Source of the DNA: an uncultured Prochlorococcus sp.
Lineage (GTDB): Bacteria; Cyanobacteriota; Cyanobacteriia; PCC-6307; Cyanobiaceae
DNA length: 44,801 nt
NCBI GenBank assembly: GCA_902624085.1
Contig: CACNWD010000008.1
Location: forward strand, 1 to 44,801
Direction: 5' to 3'
The position numbers were made by a program, and so were the translations under genes. This document shows, one piece after another, positions 38,185 through 44,801 of the stretch; position 1 is the first letter of the stretch, and each line of letters starts with the position of its first letter. The notes below the pieces were generated by a model, which saw only the letters and a list, made by a program, of their open reading frames with translations, made no database searches and had not been told where the DNA came from.

Positions 38185-39435
38185 TCAATAATACTGCAAT
38201 TTTGAAGTAATAAAATCTGCGATAATTTTACTAGCACCTGGAGCACCCATTCTCTCTTTACCAATCCGTCCTTGACGAACTCTAAATTTTTTATTTTCTA
38301 GAAGATAAAGTAGTTTTTCATGAAAACTATCCTTACTCTCACATAGGGAAACACTTCCTCCTAACAATCTTTGTTGCCGCTTCGCAAAAGATTTTGTAAA
38401 TTGTGGACCTTCCCCTGGCAACGATAAAGATGGAATACCTAAACCGCAAATTTGCTCTGTAGCAGTTCCCGCATTGGCTAGTCCAACTTGTGCTAAATAT
38501 GCCCAATTATTAAATTTGTTTTTTCCTAAAAGAAGTGTCATTTTATTCTTTAACCATACAGATTCTTCCCCAAGAGAAAAAGAAGAAGATTGGTTTCTAA
38601 AAAATTGATAATTAACTATATGTTTCTCAATCTCAAATATATTTGCATTTGAACTTAAAGGAATAAAAATTAAACATTTTCTTGGAAAGTCAAAATCATT
38701 TAAATAATTCAAGAAAATATCTAAGTTATTAAATGCTTCAGGGAAGCGACTACCTATTAATAAAATAACCTTTGTATAGTTTTCAATAATATCCTTATCT
38801 ATCAACTCATCTTGAAGACAGTCCATCATTGGATTACCAAAAAATTGAGCATCAATCCCTTTACTCTTTAAATTTTTTGATGTTATTTCATCTCTTACAA
38901 TTACAAATTTACATAAATCAGATCTCATTATATACATTTCCCATGGATCCCACTCAGAGCCTTTTAATTTATGATAGAAATCAAAAATTGATTTTCCTGG
39001 TCCACTCATCCAGGTATAGTCGCTTTTCGGAGTACCTATAAATCCAAAATTACATTTAGAACTCCAAGCAAAAAACAAAGGCAGTAAATCTCCAATAGCT
39101 AAAACTTGATAGTCTCTCGGCTTTTTCATTAACTCTAACCAATTCTTAAAAAGGTAAATAAGCATCCCTTCTTTTAAGTCACTCCAAAATCCTTTGAAAC
39201 TTTGATTACTAAAACCTCCACTAGGCAATACCTTCTGATAACCAATTTTAGTGATCTTTTGAGATTTTAAATTATCAAAAATCCTTCCATCTCCAACCAA
39301 TGGCATTACTTCAATATTATTAAATTTTCTCAATGATAATAATTCTTTAATAATTACAGACGCTATTACATCTTCTCCATGTCCATTAGAAATAATTAGT
39401 AAAGAATTAGTCTTTCTACTGTTAGGATATTTAAT
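38185..39435 (-). CDS. Lipid-A-disaccharide synthase-related protein (LpxB-like; start uncertain, probably ATT)
   Basis: This gene belongs to a cyanobacterial family related to LpxB glycosyltransferases, of unproven reaction. About 416 residues from the ATT at 39435 include LLIISNGHGEDVIAS at the N-terminus, MPLVGDGRIF, SDYTWMSGPG, DEITSKNLKSKGIDAQFFGNPMMD, VGLANAGTATEQICGLGIPSLSLPGEGPQFTKSFAKRQ and RMGAPGASKIIADF. The reading frame stays open to a TTG at 39603, but that extension would translate the antisense strand of tRNA-Cys (39457-39527), so I reject it. No ATG, GTG or TTG lies between the tRNA and the conserved start. Confidence 0.78.
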   Translation of the reverse strand: MKYPNSRKTNSLLIISNGHGEDVIASVIIKELLSLRKFNNIEVMPLVGDGRIFDNLKSQKITKIGYQKVLPSGGFSNQSFKGFWSDLKEGMLIYLFKNWLELMKKPRDYQVLAIGDLLPLFFAWSSKCNFGFIGTPKSDYTWMSGPGKSIFDFYHKLKGSEWDPWEMYIMRSDLCKFVIVRDEITSKNLKSKGIDAQFFGNPMMDCLQDELIDKDIIENYTKVILLIGSRFPEAFNNLDIFLNYLNDFDFPRKCLIFIPLSSNANIFEIEKHIVNYQFFRNQSSSFSLGEESVWLKNKMTLLLGKNKFNNWAYLAQVGLANAGTATEQICGLGIPSLSLPGEGPQFTKSFAKRQQRLLGGSVSLCESKDSFHEKLLYLLENKKFRVRQGRIGKERMGAPGASKIIADFITSKLQYY

Positions 39436-39456
39436 GAGAGTTGATAAATCTTTTTC

Positions 39457-39527
39457 GGCGGCATGGCCAAGTGGTAAGGCAGAGGATTGCAAATCCTTTA
39501 TCCCCAGTTCGAATCTGGGTGCCGCCT
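39457..39527 (+). tRNA. tRNA-Cys (anticodon GCA)
   Basis: This is a 71-nt cloverleaf. The acceptor GGCGGCA pairs with TGCCGCC, the D arm is GCC/GGC, and the anticodon stem AGGAT/ATCCT holds loop TGCAA with GCA. The T arm is CCCAG-TTCGAAT-CTGGG, with discriminator T. CCA is not encoded. An imperfect copy of its 3' end lies at 39895-39920. Confidence 0.97.
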
Positions 39528-39616
39528 TCTTTATTTTTAGGACTATTACCCCTATAAATCGTTCTAAAAACTTAAGTTTGGCGTACCGGTTTTTGTATCT
39601 CAAATGCCTTTTATTG

Positions 39617-39679
39617 GTAGGAAACGATAGGAAATAGAGGAACTTATCGCCATTTCCATTACTACTATTATTTTCCTAC
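39617..39679. repeat. Nested inverted repeats downstream of tRNA-Cys
   Basis: GTAGGAAA (39617-39624) is mirrored by TTTCCTAC (39672-39679). Inside lie CGATA/TATCG (39625-39629 with 39645-39649) and GGAAAT/ATTTCC. The direct repeat TAGGAAA also occurs twice in tandem at the left. It may be a structured RNA, recombination-site arms or chance in AT-rich DNA. Confidence 0.35.
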
Positions 39680-39703
39680 ATTTTGATTTAAAGATCAAAA
39701 AAG

Positions 39704-39865
39704 TTATACATCTATTGAATAATCAAAATAAACATAATTCATAAATGGATCTTCTTTTATCCAAGCATAATAGATAGTAACTTCCTTTTCGATATTTCCT
39801 CTTGCAATACTTATTTGCACAAATTTAGAATATTTTTCTAAATTTAAGTTGGGGTTATAGGCAAA
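39704..39865 (-). pseudogene. Possible ORF remnant without a start codon
   Basis: An open frame of 53 codons ends at a TAA (39704-39706). It reads like protein: FVQISIARGNIEKEV, then TIYYAWIKEDPFMNY and VYFDYSIDV. It is closed upstream by TAA and TGA, and has only an internal GTG as start. It lies inside the patch bounded by tRNA-Cys and its imperfect 3' copy. It may be a decayed gene of a lost element. I recognise no family. Confidence 0.3.
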
Positions 39866-39894
39866 TTATCTTCTGATTTTTACGATTCAAAACT

Positions 39895-39920
39895 TAGTTC
39901 CAAGCTGAGTGCCAACTTCT
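39895..39920 (+). repeat. Imperfect duplicate of the tRNA-Cys 3' end (att-like)
   Basis: The 26 bases from TAGTTCCAAG to CCAACTTCT match 39505-39530 (T-loop through acceptor 3' strand plus 3 nt) at 20 of 26 positions, in the same orientation and 390 bp away. A partial tRNA 3' copy near an intact tRNA is the classic scar of a tRNA-targeting integrative element. The copy is degenerate, so any element is old. Confidence 0.4.
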
Positions 39921-39939
39921 TAAATTTTTTAAATATTTA

Positions 39940-40140
39940 CTAATAAACATTCCTAAAAACAAGATTTTGATTAGTGATCTTAAATTTCAAATCGTTTAAA
40001 TAAAGAACATTTTCAGCAAGTTTAGAAATATTTATTGAGGAATAGTTGTCCAATGAATATAAAGTCAAATAACAGACTGAGAATAAATTTGACGAAATAA
40101 TTATCGATAACTTTAGTAAGTACTTTAACTTCTTATTCAA
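39940..40140 (-). CDS. Possible short secreted/membrane peptide, unknown
   Basis: This open frame of 66 codons starts at TTG, overlapping the stop of the preceding small Cys-rich gene (TATTGA). The N-terminus is lysine-rich and hydrophobic (KKLKYLLKLSIIISSNLFSVCYL), like a signal sequence or membrane anchor. The remainder (NISKLAENVLYLNDLKFK) is polar. There is no family match that I know of. Translation is uncertain because the start is weak and the region looks accessory. Confidence 0.3.
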   Translation of the reverse strand: MNKKLKYLLKLSIIISSNLFSVCYLTLYSLDNYSSINISKLAENVLYLNDLKFKITNQNLVFRNVY

Positions 40141-40304
40141 TAATCATTATCAGAAACGCAAATACCCATACATCTAATACCATTAGATAAAGTTCTCATG
40201 CAATGATTACATAATATTTTTTCGTTATTTTTATTTGTTATTTGGATTTTTTCAGTAACTTTATTAGACAAAAAATGATTTATTGATTCACCACTAATTT
40301 TCAT
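40137..40304 (-). CDS. 55-residue four-cysteine (zinc-ribbon-like) protein, unknown
   Basis: The ATG at 40304 gives 55 residues. The C-terminal half has CNHC (about 37-40) and CMGIC (about 50-54 window; cysteines in CMGIC at its ends) separated by MRTLSNGIR, a plausible zinc- or metal-binding knuckle, and the protein ends SDNDY. The start lies inside the last codons of the upstream gene (11-nt overlap), so the two are probably coupled. The compact NGIRCMG...C pattern looks like a conserved picocyanobacterial small protein, but I cannot name a family. Confidence 0.6.
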   Translation of the reverse strand: MKISGESINHFLSNKVTEKIQITNKNNEKILCNHCMRTLSNGIRCMGICVSDNDY

Positions 40305-40935
40305 TACTGTTTACGTTTTCTGAATTGATACTAACAATTAGAGATGTATTAGTGTTAGAAGATGGAATATCCATTATTTTCACTGTTTCTTTCGATCTTT
40401 CTCTCACAGACACCTCTTCAACTTGATCCTCAACAGAACAAGCTTCAAGAGCCTCTCTTAAAAGTGAGTCAAAAGTTGCTCCAGGAAGTCTATGTCTAGC
40501 GACTTCAAGGAAAGTTCTTGGCAAAGATTCAGAGGCGGCATCTCTTAGGGCAGGATTATTTTTCCTATGTTCTTGTTCTTCTTCTATTGATTTGATAAAT
40601 CTTAATGTAACATCTCTTTTAGTTGAAGCTTTTATCAAAGTATCATTTTCTGGACTACTTACATTTGATTCATTTTCTAAGTCATCTAATCTTTTTTCTA
40701 AACTATTTAGAACCTCATTAGCTTCTTTACTTATATGAGCTAATTGACCATCAGATAAATTAGGCAAATCAGCCACAAAAACTTTTCCATGGTCTCTCAA
40801 TGTCAAGAAAGTTGGCCTTGGCCCTTGATTTTGACGACTGTTAAATTCCGATGAATTTCCAGCAGGTCTCCTTGGAGGAGTAGGTCCAGCAGAGCTTCTT
40901 CTACGAGTAATTCTCTTATTATTTTCAAAAGGCAT
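40294..40935 (-). CDS. Conserved picocyanobacterial protein of unknown function
   Basis: This is a 213-residue soluble protein. The N-terminal about 40 residues are basic, proline- and serine-rich and probably disordered (RRRSSAGPTPPRRPAG). The core has FLTLRDHGKVFVADLPNLSDGQLAHISKEANEV, then a coiled-coil-like acidic helix (LNSLEKRLDDLENES), a second helical block around VTLRFIKSIEEEQEHR and PRTFLEVARHRLPGATFDSLLREALEA. The C-terminus is acidic and low in complexity. I do not recognise a family. The next gene overlaps its end by 11 nt. Confidence 0.65.
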   Translation of the reverse strand: MPFENNKRITRRRSSAGPTPPRRPAGNSSEFNSRQNQGPRPTFLTLRDHGKVFVADLPNLSDGQLAHISKEANEVLNSLEKRLDDLENESNVSSPENDTLIKASTKRDVTLRFIKSIEEEQEHRKNNPALRDAASESLPRTFLEVARHRLPGATFDSLLREALEACSVEDQVEEVSVRERSKETVKIMDIPSSNTNTSLIVSINSENVNSNEN

Positions 40936-41062
40936 AAGGTTAATAAATCTAACTAATTAAACGTACTTTTTTTTAGTTCATTGTTTACTATATTACATCT
41001 TACTTTTTTATTTGTGTATAAAAAATATTGATTGTTCCTTAATTAAAAAAAATTAATAAATC

Positions 41063-42106
41063 CTAAAAAGAAATTCCATTTATCAATTGATTTACATTTG
41101 ATTCCTTTTTATTAAATATTTTTCCAATCTCCCAACTTGAAAAACCCTGCGATTCGCAAATATTAAAAACTTCTTGCCTATATTGCTTGTCTATAACGAG
41201 ACAATATCCGACTCCTAAATTAAATGTATTCCAAAGGTCATTTTCAGGGATTTGTCCGAATTCCCTTAGGAATTTGAAAATATATGGAATATCCCATGAA
41301 TCTCGAAAAATATGAGGTATGAAATCTGAAGGCATGCATCTTGGTAAATTTTCAGGAATACCGCCTCCAGTAATATGAGCCATACCTTTAATTTCAATAT
41401 TTTCTAATAAAATTTGTTTCATCAAATTTGAATATATCTTTGTGGGTTTTAAAAGCTCATCATAAAAATTTAAATTAGTTATCTTTTCGAATTTATCTTC
41501 TATATTTTCAACATTTTGGATTACATTCCTTACCAAACTGAATCCATTGCTATGAATTCCACTACTTTCAATCGCAATTATCAAGTCATTTTCTTTGATA
41601 TTTTTACCATCTATTAATTTTTCTTCTTCTACGACTCCAACGCAAAATCCCGCCAAATCATATTTATTTTGGGAATAAAAACCAGGCATCTCAGCTGTTT
41701 CACCACCTAATAATGAACAATTATTTTCTTTACAACTATTTGCAATTCCTAGAATTACGTTTTTCAGTTGATTCTTATCTAGTTTTCCAGTCGCAATATA
41801 ATCAAGAAAAAATAATGGAGATGCGCCAGTCGTAATAATATCGTTAATACACATTGCCACTAAATCAATGCCCACCTCAAAGTGAAAATTTTTTATTTGC
41901 GCCAACTCTAATTTTGTTCCAACTCCATCTGTTCCTGAAACCAAGACAGGATTTTTATATTTATTTAATGGTAATTTGAATAGGCCACCAAAGCCTCCAA
42001 TACTTTTAATTACATTAGGTGAGTGCGTTTTTTCAACAGCTTCTTTGATTTCAGATACAAATTCTCTTCCTGCTTCAATATCAACTCCAGATGTTTTGTA
42101 ATCCAT
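41063..42106 (-). CDS. purM: Phosphoribosylformylglycinamidine cyclo-ligase
   Basis: PurM (AIR synthetase) closes the imidazole ring in purine synthesis using ATP. The 347 residues include GFGGLFKLP, the SGTDGVGTKLELA signature (about 58-70), MCINDIITTGASPLFFLDYIATG, LLGGETAEMPGFY, SSGIHSNGFSLVR and AHITGGGIPENLPR. The ATG at 42106 diverges from panC-cmk across 99 nt. It is separated from the 40294-40935 gene by a 127-nt AT-rich gap without visible features. It is a normal full-length gene. Confidence 0.97.
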   Translation of the reverse strand: MDYKTSGVDIEAGREFVSEIKEAVEKTHSPNVIKSIGGFGGLFKLPLNKYKNPVLVSGTDGVGTKLELAQIKNFHFEVGIDLVAMCINDIITTGASPLFFLDYIATGKLDKNQLKNVILGIANSCKENNCSLLGGETAEMPGFYSQNKYDLAGFCVGVVEEEKLIDGKNIKENDLIIAIESSGIHSNGFSLVRNVIQNVENIEDKFEKITNLNFYDELLKPTKIYSNLMKQILLENIEIKGMAHITGGGIPENLPRCMPSDFIPHIFRDSWDIPYIFKFLREFGQIPENDLWNTFNLGVGYCLVIDKQYRQEVFNICESQGFSSWEIGKIFNKKESNVNQLINGISF

Positions 42107-42205
42107 AAGTAATTGAATGATAAACTTCTCCTATATAGATATTCCTATTAAGATTAGTTTTGTCCAGTAATTATTCGTTAAAAGATTTATTTTGTAAACC
42201 AAAAA

Positions 42206-43735
42206 GTGACTCGAATCATTCTAAAAACAATTAAAGAACTCAATGAATTGAGACTGAGTAATCAAAAAGGTATAAGTTTTGTCCCTACTATGGGGAATTT
42301 ACACCGGGGACATAAAGAGTTAATTCGAGAGGCTAAAAAATTAAAAGAGAATTTAGTATTATTAAGTATTTTCATTAATCCTCTTCAATTTAATGATAAA
42401 AAAGATTTAAGCAGTTATCCAAGAACTATTAATAAAGATATTGATTTAGCTTTTGCTGCTGGAGCTGATGCGATCTTCATACCTAGTGTGGATGAAATAT
42501 ATCCTAAAAATCAAAAAAAAATTAACTATTTAAAAGCATCAGAAAACTTATCAAAAACTTTATGTGGGATATCAAGGGAGGGACATTTTGATGGAGTTTG
42601 CACTGTCGTTAATAGGTTAATAAATATTGTAAAACCAGAAGTAATTTTTCTAGGGGAAAAAGATTGGCAACAATTATTGATTATCAAAGAAATGATAGCG
42701 AAAAATAATATTAAGGTAGCAATTAAATCTATTGATACTCAAAGGGATATTGATGGGATACCATATAGTTCTCGCAATAATCTTTTATTAAAAAATGATA
42801 GGGAAAAATTAAAGTTATTTTCCGCAGAGTTATTTCGTACTAAGCAAATATTTAATCAAACAAAAACGATTGAGTTAAAAAAAATCATGAAAAAACTAAA
42901 AGATAAAGATATAAAAGTAGAATATCTCGAACATGTGAATGCTTTTAATTTAAAAAGATCAACATCTGAAATCAATATAACCATGCTCACAGGTGCGATA
43001 ATATGCGGAAGTACCAGATTAATTGATCATGTTTTTCTCATGAAGAGAGATCCTATTATCGCAATAGATGGACCAGCAGGTTCAGGTAAAAGTACTGTAA
43101 CTAAATTAGTCGCTAAAAAATTAAAATTTATTTTTCTTGATACTGGAGCTATGTATAGAGCGTTAAGTTGGTATTTAATAAAAGAAAAAATCAATTATGG
43201 TAATAGTGAAGATTTAAATTCTTTTTTAAGTGATATTTCCATACAATTTAAATCAGTCTCAGGGTCTAAGCAGAATGTAATTATCAATAATCATAATGTT
43301 ACCGACAAGATTCGTACTCAAGAAATAAGCTCTATCGTTTCATCAATCTCCTCAATAAAGGAAGTTAGAGAATTTCTAGTTAAAGAGCAAAGAAAAATCG
43401 GAGAGGCAGGAGGAATAGTAGCTGAAGGGAGAGATATTGGTTCTAAAGTATTTCCACATGCAGAATTGAAAATTTTTCTCACAGCTACTATTGAGGAAAG
43501 AGCAAGAAGAAGAAAAAATGAGTTAGAAGCAATGGGTCAAGGCAATATTGATTTTGAACAGTTGAAAAATGAAATAGAGAAGAGGGATTTTGATGATTCA
43601 AATCGTAAAATTTCACCTTTAACTAAAGCTGAAGATGCTATAGAAATAATTAGTGATGACTATACAATAAATCAAGTTGTTGGGAAGATTTTAGAAATTT
43701 ATTTAGAAAAGATTCCAAAGGAATTACATCTTTGA
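42206..43735 (+). CDS. panC/cmk: Bifunctional pantoate--beta-alanine ligase / cytidylate kinase
   Basis: This 509-residue fusion is typical of cyanobacteria. Domain 1 (about 1-280) is PanC, which joins pantoate and beta-alanine with ATP. It has PTMGNLHRGH (HxGH at 33-36), FINPLQF and FLGEKDWQQ. Domain 2 (about 281-505) is CMP kinase, with P-loop IAIDGPAGSGKST, DTGAMYRAL, AEGRDIGSKVFP and the RRKNEL helix. The start is GTG, with no ATG near the conserved N-terminus. The two enzymes serve different pathways (CoA and pyrimidine nucleotides). It meets the phosphatase gene tail to tail with a 1-nt gap. Confidence 0.96.
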   Translation: MTRIILKTIKELNELRLSNQKGISFVPTMGNLHRGHKELIREAKKLKENLVLLSIFINPLQFNDKKDLSSYPRTINKDIDLAFAAGADAIFIPSVDEIYPKNQKKINYLKASENLSKTLCGISREGHFDGVCTVVNRLINIVKPEVIFLGEKDWQQLLIIKEMIAKNNIKVAIKSIDTQRDIDGIPYSSRNNLLLKNDREKLKLFSAELFRTKQIFNQTKTIELKKIMKKLKDKDIKVEYLEHVNAFNLKRSTSEINITMLTGAIICGSTRLIDHVFLMKRDPIIAIDGPAGSGKSTVTKLVAKKLKFIFLDTGAMYRALSWYLIKEKINYGNSEDLNSFLSDISIQFKSVSGSKQNVIINNHNVTDKIRTQEISSIVSSISSIKEVREFLVKEQRKIGEAGGIVAEGRDIGSKVFPHAELKIFLTATIEERARRRKNELEAMGQGNIDFEQLKNEIEKRDFDDSNRKISPLTKAEDAIEIISDDYTINQVVGKILEIYLEKIPKELHL

Positions 43736-43736
43736 A

Positions 43737-44210
43737 TTAAGTAATATTCTCTAAAAAACAGCTTACAGAATCCTCCAAGATATCAAGAACATGATCAAAA
43801 CCAGCATCTCCTCCAAAATATGGATCAGGAACTTCTTTCTCAGTAAAAATTGAAGAAAAGTCTTGTATCTTTAAAATTTTTGCAAAATCTGAACCTTTTA
43901 CTCGATTCTTGAAATCAACAACATTATTAAAGTTAGAATTATCCATAACTAATATATAATTAAAATTAAGAAAATCATCTTCTATAATTTGTCTTGCATT
44001 ACTTGTGATATTAATATTTCTCTGTTTAGCTGCAAATCTCATCCTTGAATCAGCTTTTTTACCTACATGCCAACTACCGGTCCCTGCTGAATCCACAATA
44101 AATTGATTACCAATTCCTTTATCATTAATTAAACTTTGAAAAATTGCCTCTGCGGCAGGAGACCTACAAATATTACCTAAGCAGACAAATAAGACTGATA
44201 TTTTATCCAT
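43737..44210 (-). CDS. Low molecular weight protein-tyrosine-phosphatase
   Basis: This 157-residue enzyme has the class II LMW-PTP fold. The P-loop is CLGNICRS (nucleophile C10, R16) right at the N-terminus, followed by DSAGTGSWHVGKKADSRM, and the general-acid region VPDPYFGG with the catalytic aspartate (about 126-133). In bacteria such enzymes often oppose a BY-kinase in exopolysaccharide control, but no kinase or polysaccharide gene is near. It lies 18 nt downstream of pebB, so it is likely part of that transcript. Confidence 0.92.
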   Translation of the reverse strand: MDKISVLFVCLGNICRSPAAEAIFQSLINDKGIGNQFIVDSAGTGSWHVGKKADSRMRFAAKQRNINITSNARQIIEDDFLNFNYILVMDNSNFNNVVDFKNRVKGSDFAKILKIQDFSSIFTEKEVPDPYFGGDAGFDHVLDILEDSVSCFLENIT

Positions 44211-44228
44211 ACATTTCTTTACGTGTAT

Positions 44229-44801
44229 TTATATGATTCTAAATAATAAATTATTTATTAATGACTCTGTAAAGGTTTCTCCAAATAAAACTTTAAGCAT
44301 TGGTCTTGCAGGGTCTTTGGATTTTCTATATTCAAGATATTGAATTTGTCCATTAATTAATTCTTTTTGAACTTTTAAGTCAACCTCTTCAGCTCTAAAA
44401 AGAATATTTAAATATAAATCCAAATATTTTTGAAAAGTTGGAAATAAATTATCATTAATCAAATTTTCACTTCTTTCCTCTTTTGGCAATTTAGACCAAA
44501 TAACTGCTGGAGAAAAAAATTGGGCTATTTGATCTGACATTTTTGCAGCCATTGGCACTTCTTGATGAAACTTATCCTTTATTGTCAAAAGTGTTTGTAA
44601 TAAGTCTTTATCAAATTGCTTACTGATAATCAATGAAGGTTGAAAATCTAAAACTATTAAATGATAATTAGGTAGAGATACAAAATCAATACCTAAAAAG
44701 GGGATATTATATTGACTTTTAGGTATGATTAAAAAATTTAAAACACAATAAGAAGGGCTATTAATACAGACAGATCTACAAAAGTTTATTCTGTGATTTT
44801 T
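44229..44801 (-). CDS. pebB: Phycoerythrobilin:ferredoxin oxidoreductase PebB (5' end beyond window)
   Basis: PebB is a ferredoxin-dependent bilin reductase that converts 15,16-dihydrobiliverdin to phycoerythrobilin. The C-terminal 190 residues are visible. The frame stays open to the window edge, so the family's roughly 65 N-terminal residues lie outside. Landmarks match PebB of marine Synechococcus: [73 protein letters not shown] and a NNLLF end. PebA rather than PebB is excluded by the [13 protein letters not shown] segments. Upstream neighbours pebA and ho are expected to the right. Confidence 0.88.
   Translation of the reverse strand, partial: KNHRINFCRSVCINSPSYCVLNFLIIPKSQYNIPFLGIDFVSLPNYHLIVLDFQPSLIISKQFDKDLLQTLLTIKDKFHQEVPMAAKMSDQIAQFFSPAVIWSKLPKEERSENLINDNLFPTFQKYLDLYLNILFRAEEVDLKVQKELINGQIQYLEYRKSKDPARPMLKVLFGETFTESLINNLLFRII

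Noticed and set aside
39436-39603. N-terminal 56-codon extension of the LpxB-like gene from a TTG
   Set aside because: It would be translated from the complement of an intact tRNA-Cys, and the family's conserved sequence begins only after it.
1-44801. CRISPR arrays, insertion sequences, prophage genes or toxin-antitoxin modules
   Set aside because: No spaced direct-repeat array, transposase, integrase or phage structural motif was seen. The tRNA-Cys scar is the only hint of mobility.

Overview
The window is a strongly AT-rich, very gene-dense stretch of a picocyanobacterial chromosome. It fits a high-light-type Prochlorococcus best. The evidence is photosystem I psaD, NDH-1 subunit ndhN, the clock-associated ldpA, a CURT1/CAAD thylakoid protein, a cyanobacterial-type gshA, a panC-cmk fusion, a CCB-type cytochrome b6f assembly factor, pebB and three tRNAs without encoded CCA. 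Gene order looks like core genome throughout. The only accessory-looking patch is about 0.7 kb downstream of tRNA-Cys (about 39.5-40.3 kb).

Layout. (1) 1-10372, minus strand: the merged S10/spc ribosomal protein operon, transcribed rplC, rplD, rplW, rplB, rpsS, rplV, rpsC, rplP, rpmC, rpsQ, rplN, rplX, rplE, rpsH, rplF, rplR, rpsE, rplO, secY, adk. The adk gene runs off the left edge. rpsJ, rpsN and rpmD are absent from their usual bacterial positions, as is usual in cyanobacteria. (2) 10650-14263, plus: ndhN, ldpA, tRNA-Gln, a HAD hydrolase and recA, the last with a clear cyanobacterial LexA box. (3) 14266-24950, alternating strands: a DUF2839 protein, a degenerate helicase-like protein, tyrA, crtD, a fructosamine-kinase homologue, a CAAD protein, a ThiF/MoeB-rhodanese protein, a tandem CobO protein, larE, speD, recF and tRNA-Arg. 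(4) 24957-35364, minus: a long run mrp, rodA, histidine kinase, psaD, trpE, gshA, ppc and a GNAT-like protein. (5) 35515-44801: hemF, a CCB factor, rnd, a small unknown gene, an LpxB-related gene whose ORF runs into tRNA-Cys, the accessory patch, two lineage-specific unknown genes, purM, panC-cmk, a low-molecular-weight phosphatase and the 3' part of pebB.

How the genes work together. Most genes serve translation and secretion, photosynthesis and its pigments (psaD, ndhN, hemF, crtD, pebB, CCB, CAAD), carbon and amino-acid metabolism (ppc, trpE, tyrA, gshA, speD), cofactors (ThiF/MoeB, CobO, LarE, panC, mrp) and DNA repair (recA, recF).

Most notable observations. All eight convergent gene pairs meet within -4 to +6 nt. 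Two genes, recF and the LpxB-like gene, have no ATG/GTG/TTG that gives a sensible full-length protein and probably start at ATT. An imperfect 26-nt copy of the tRNA-Cys 3' end lies 390 bp downstream and looks like an old integration scar. An unlisted 55-residue four-cysteine protein overlaps its upstream neighbour. Several proteins have lost hallmark residues: Mrp without CxxC, MoeB/ThiF without zinc cysteines, a helicase relative without ATPase motifs and a kinase with a degenerate ATP lid. I did not find a clearly new multi-gene system.
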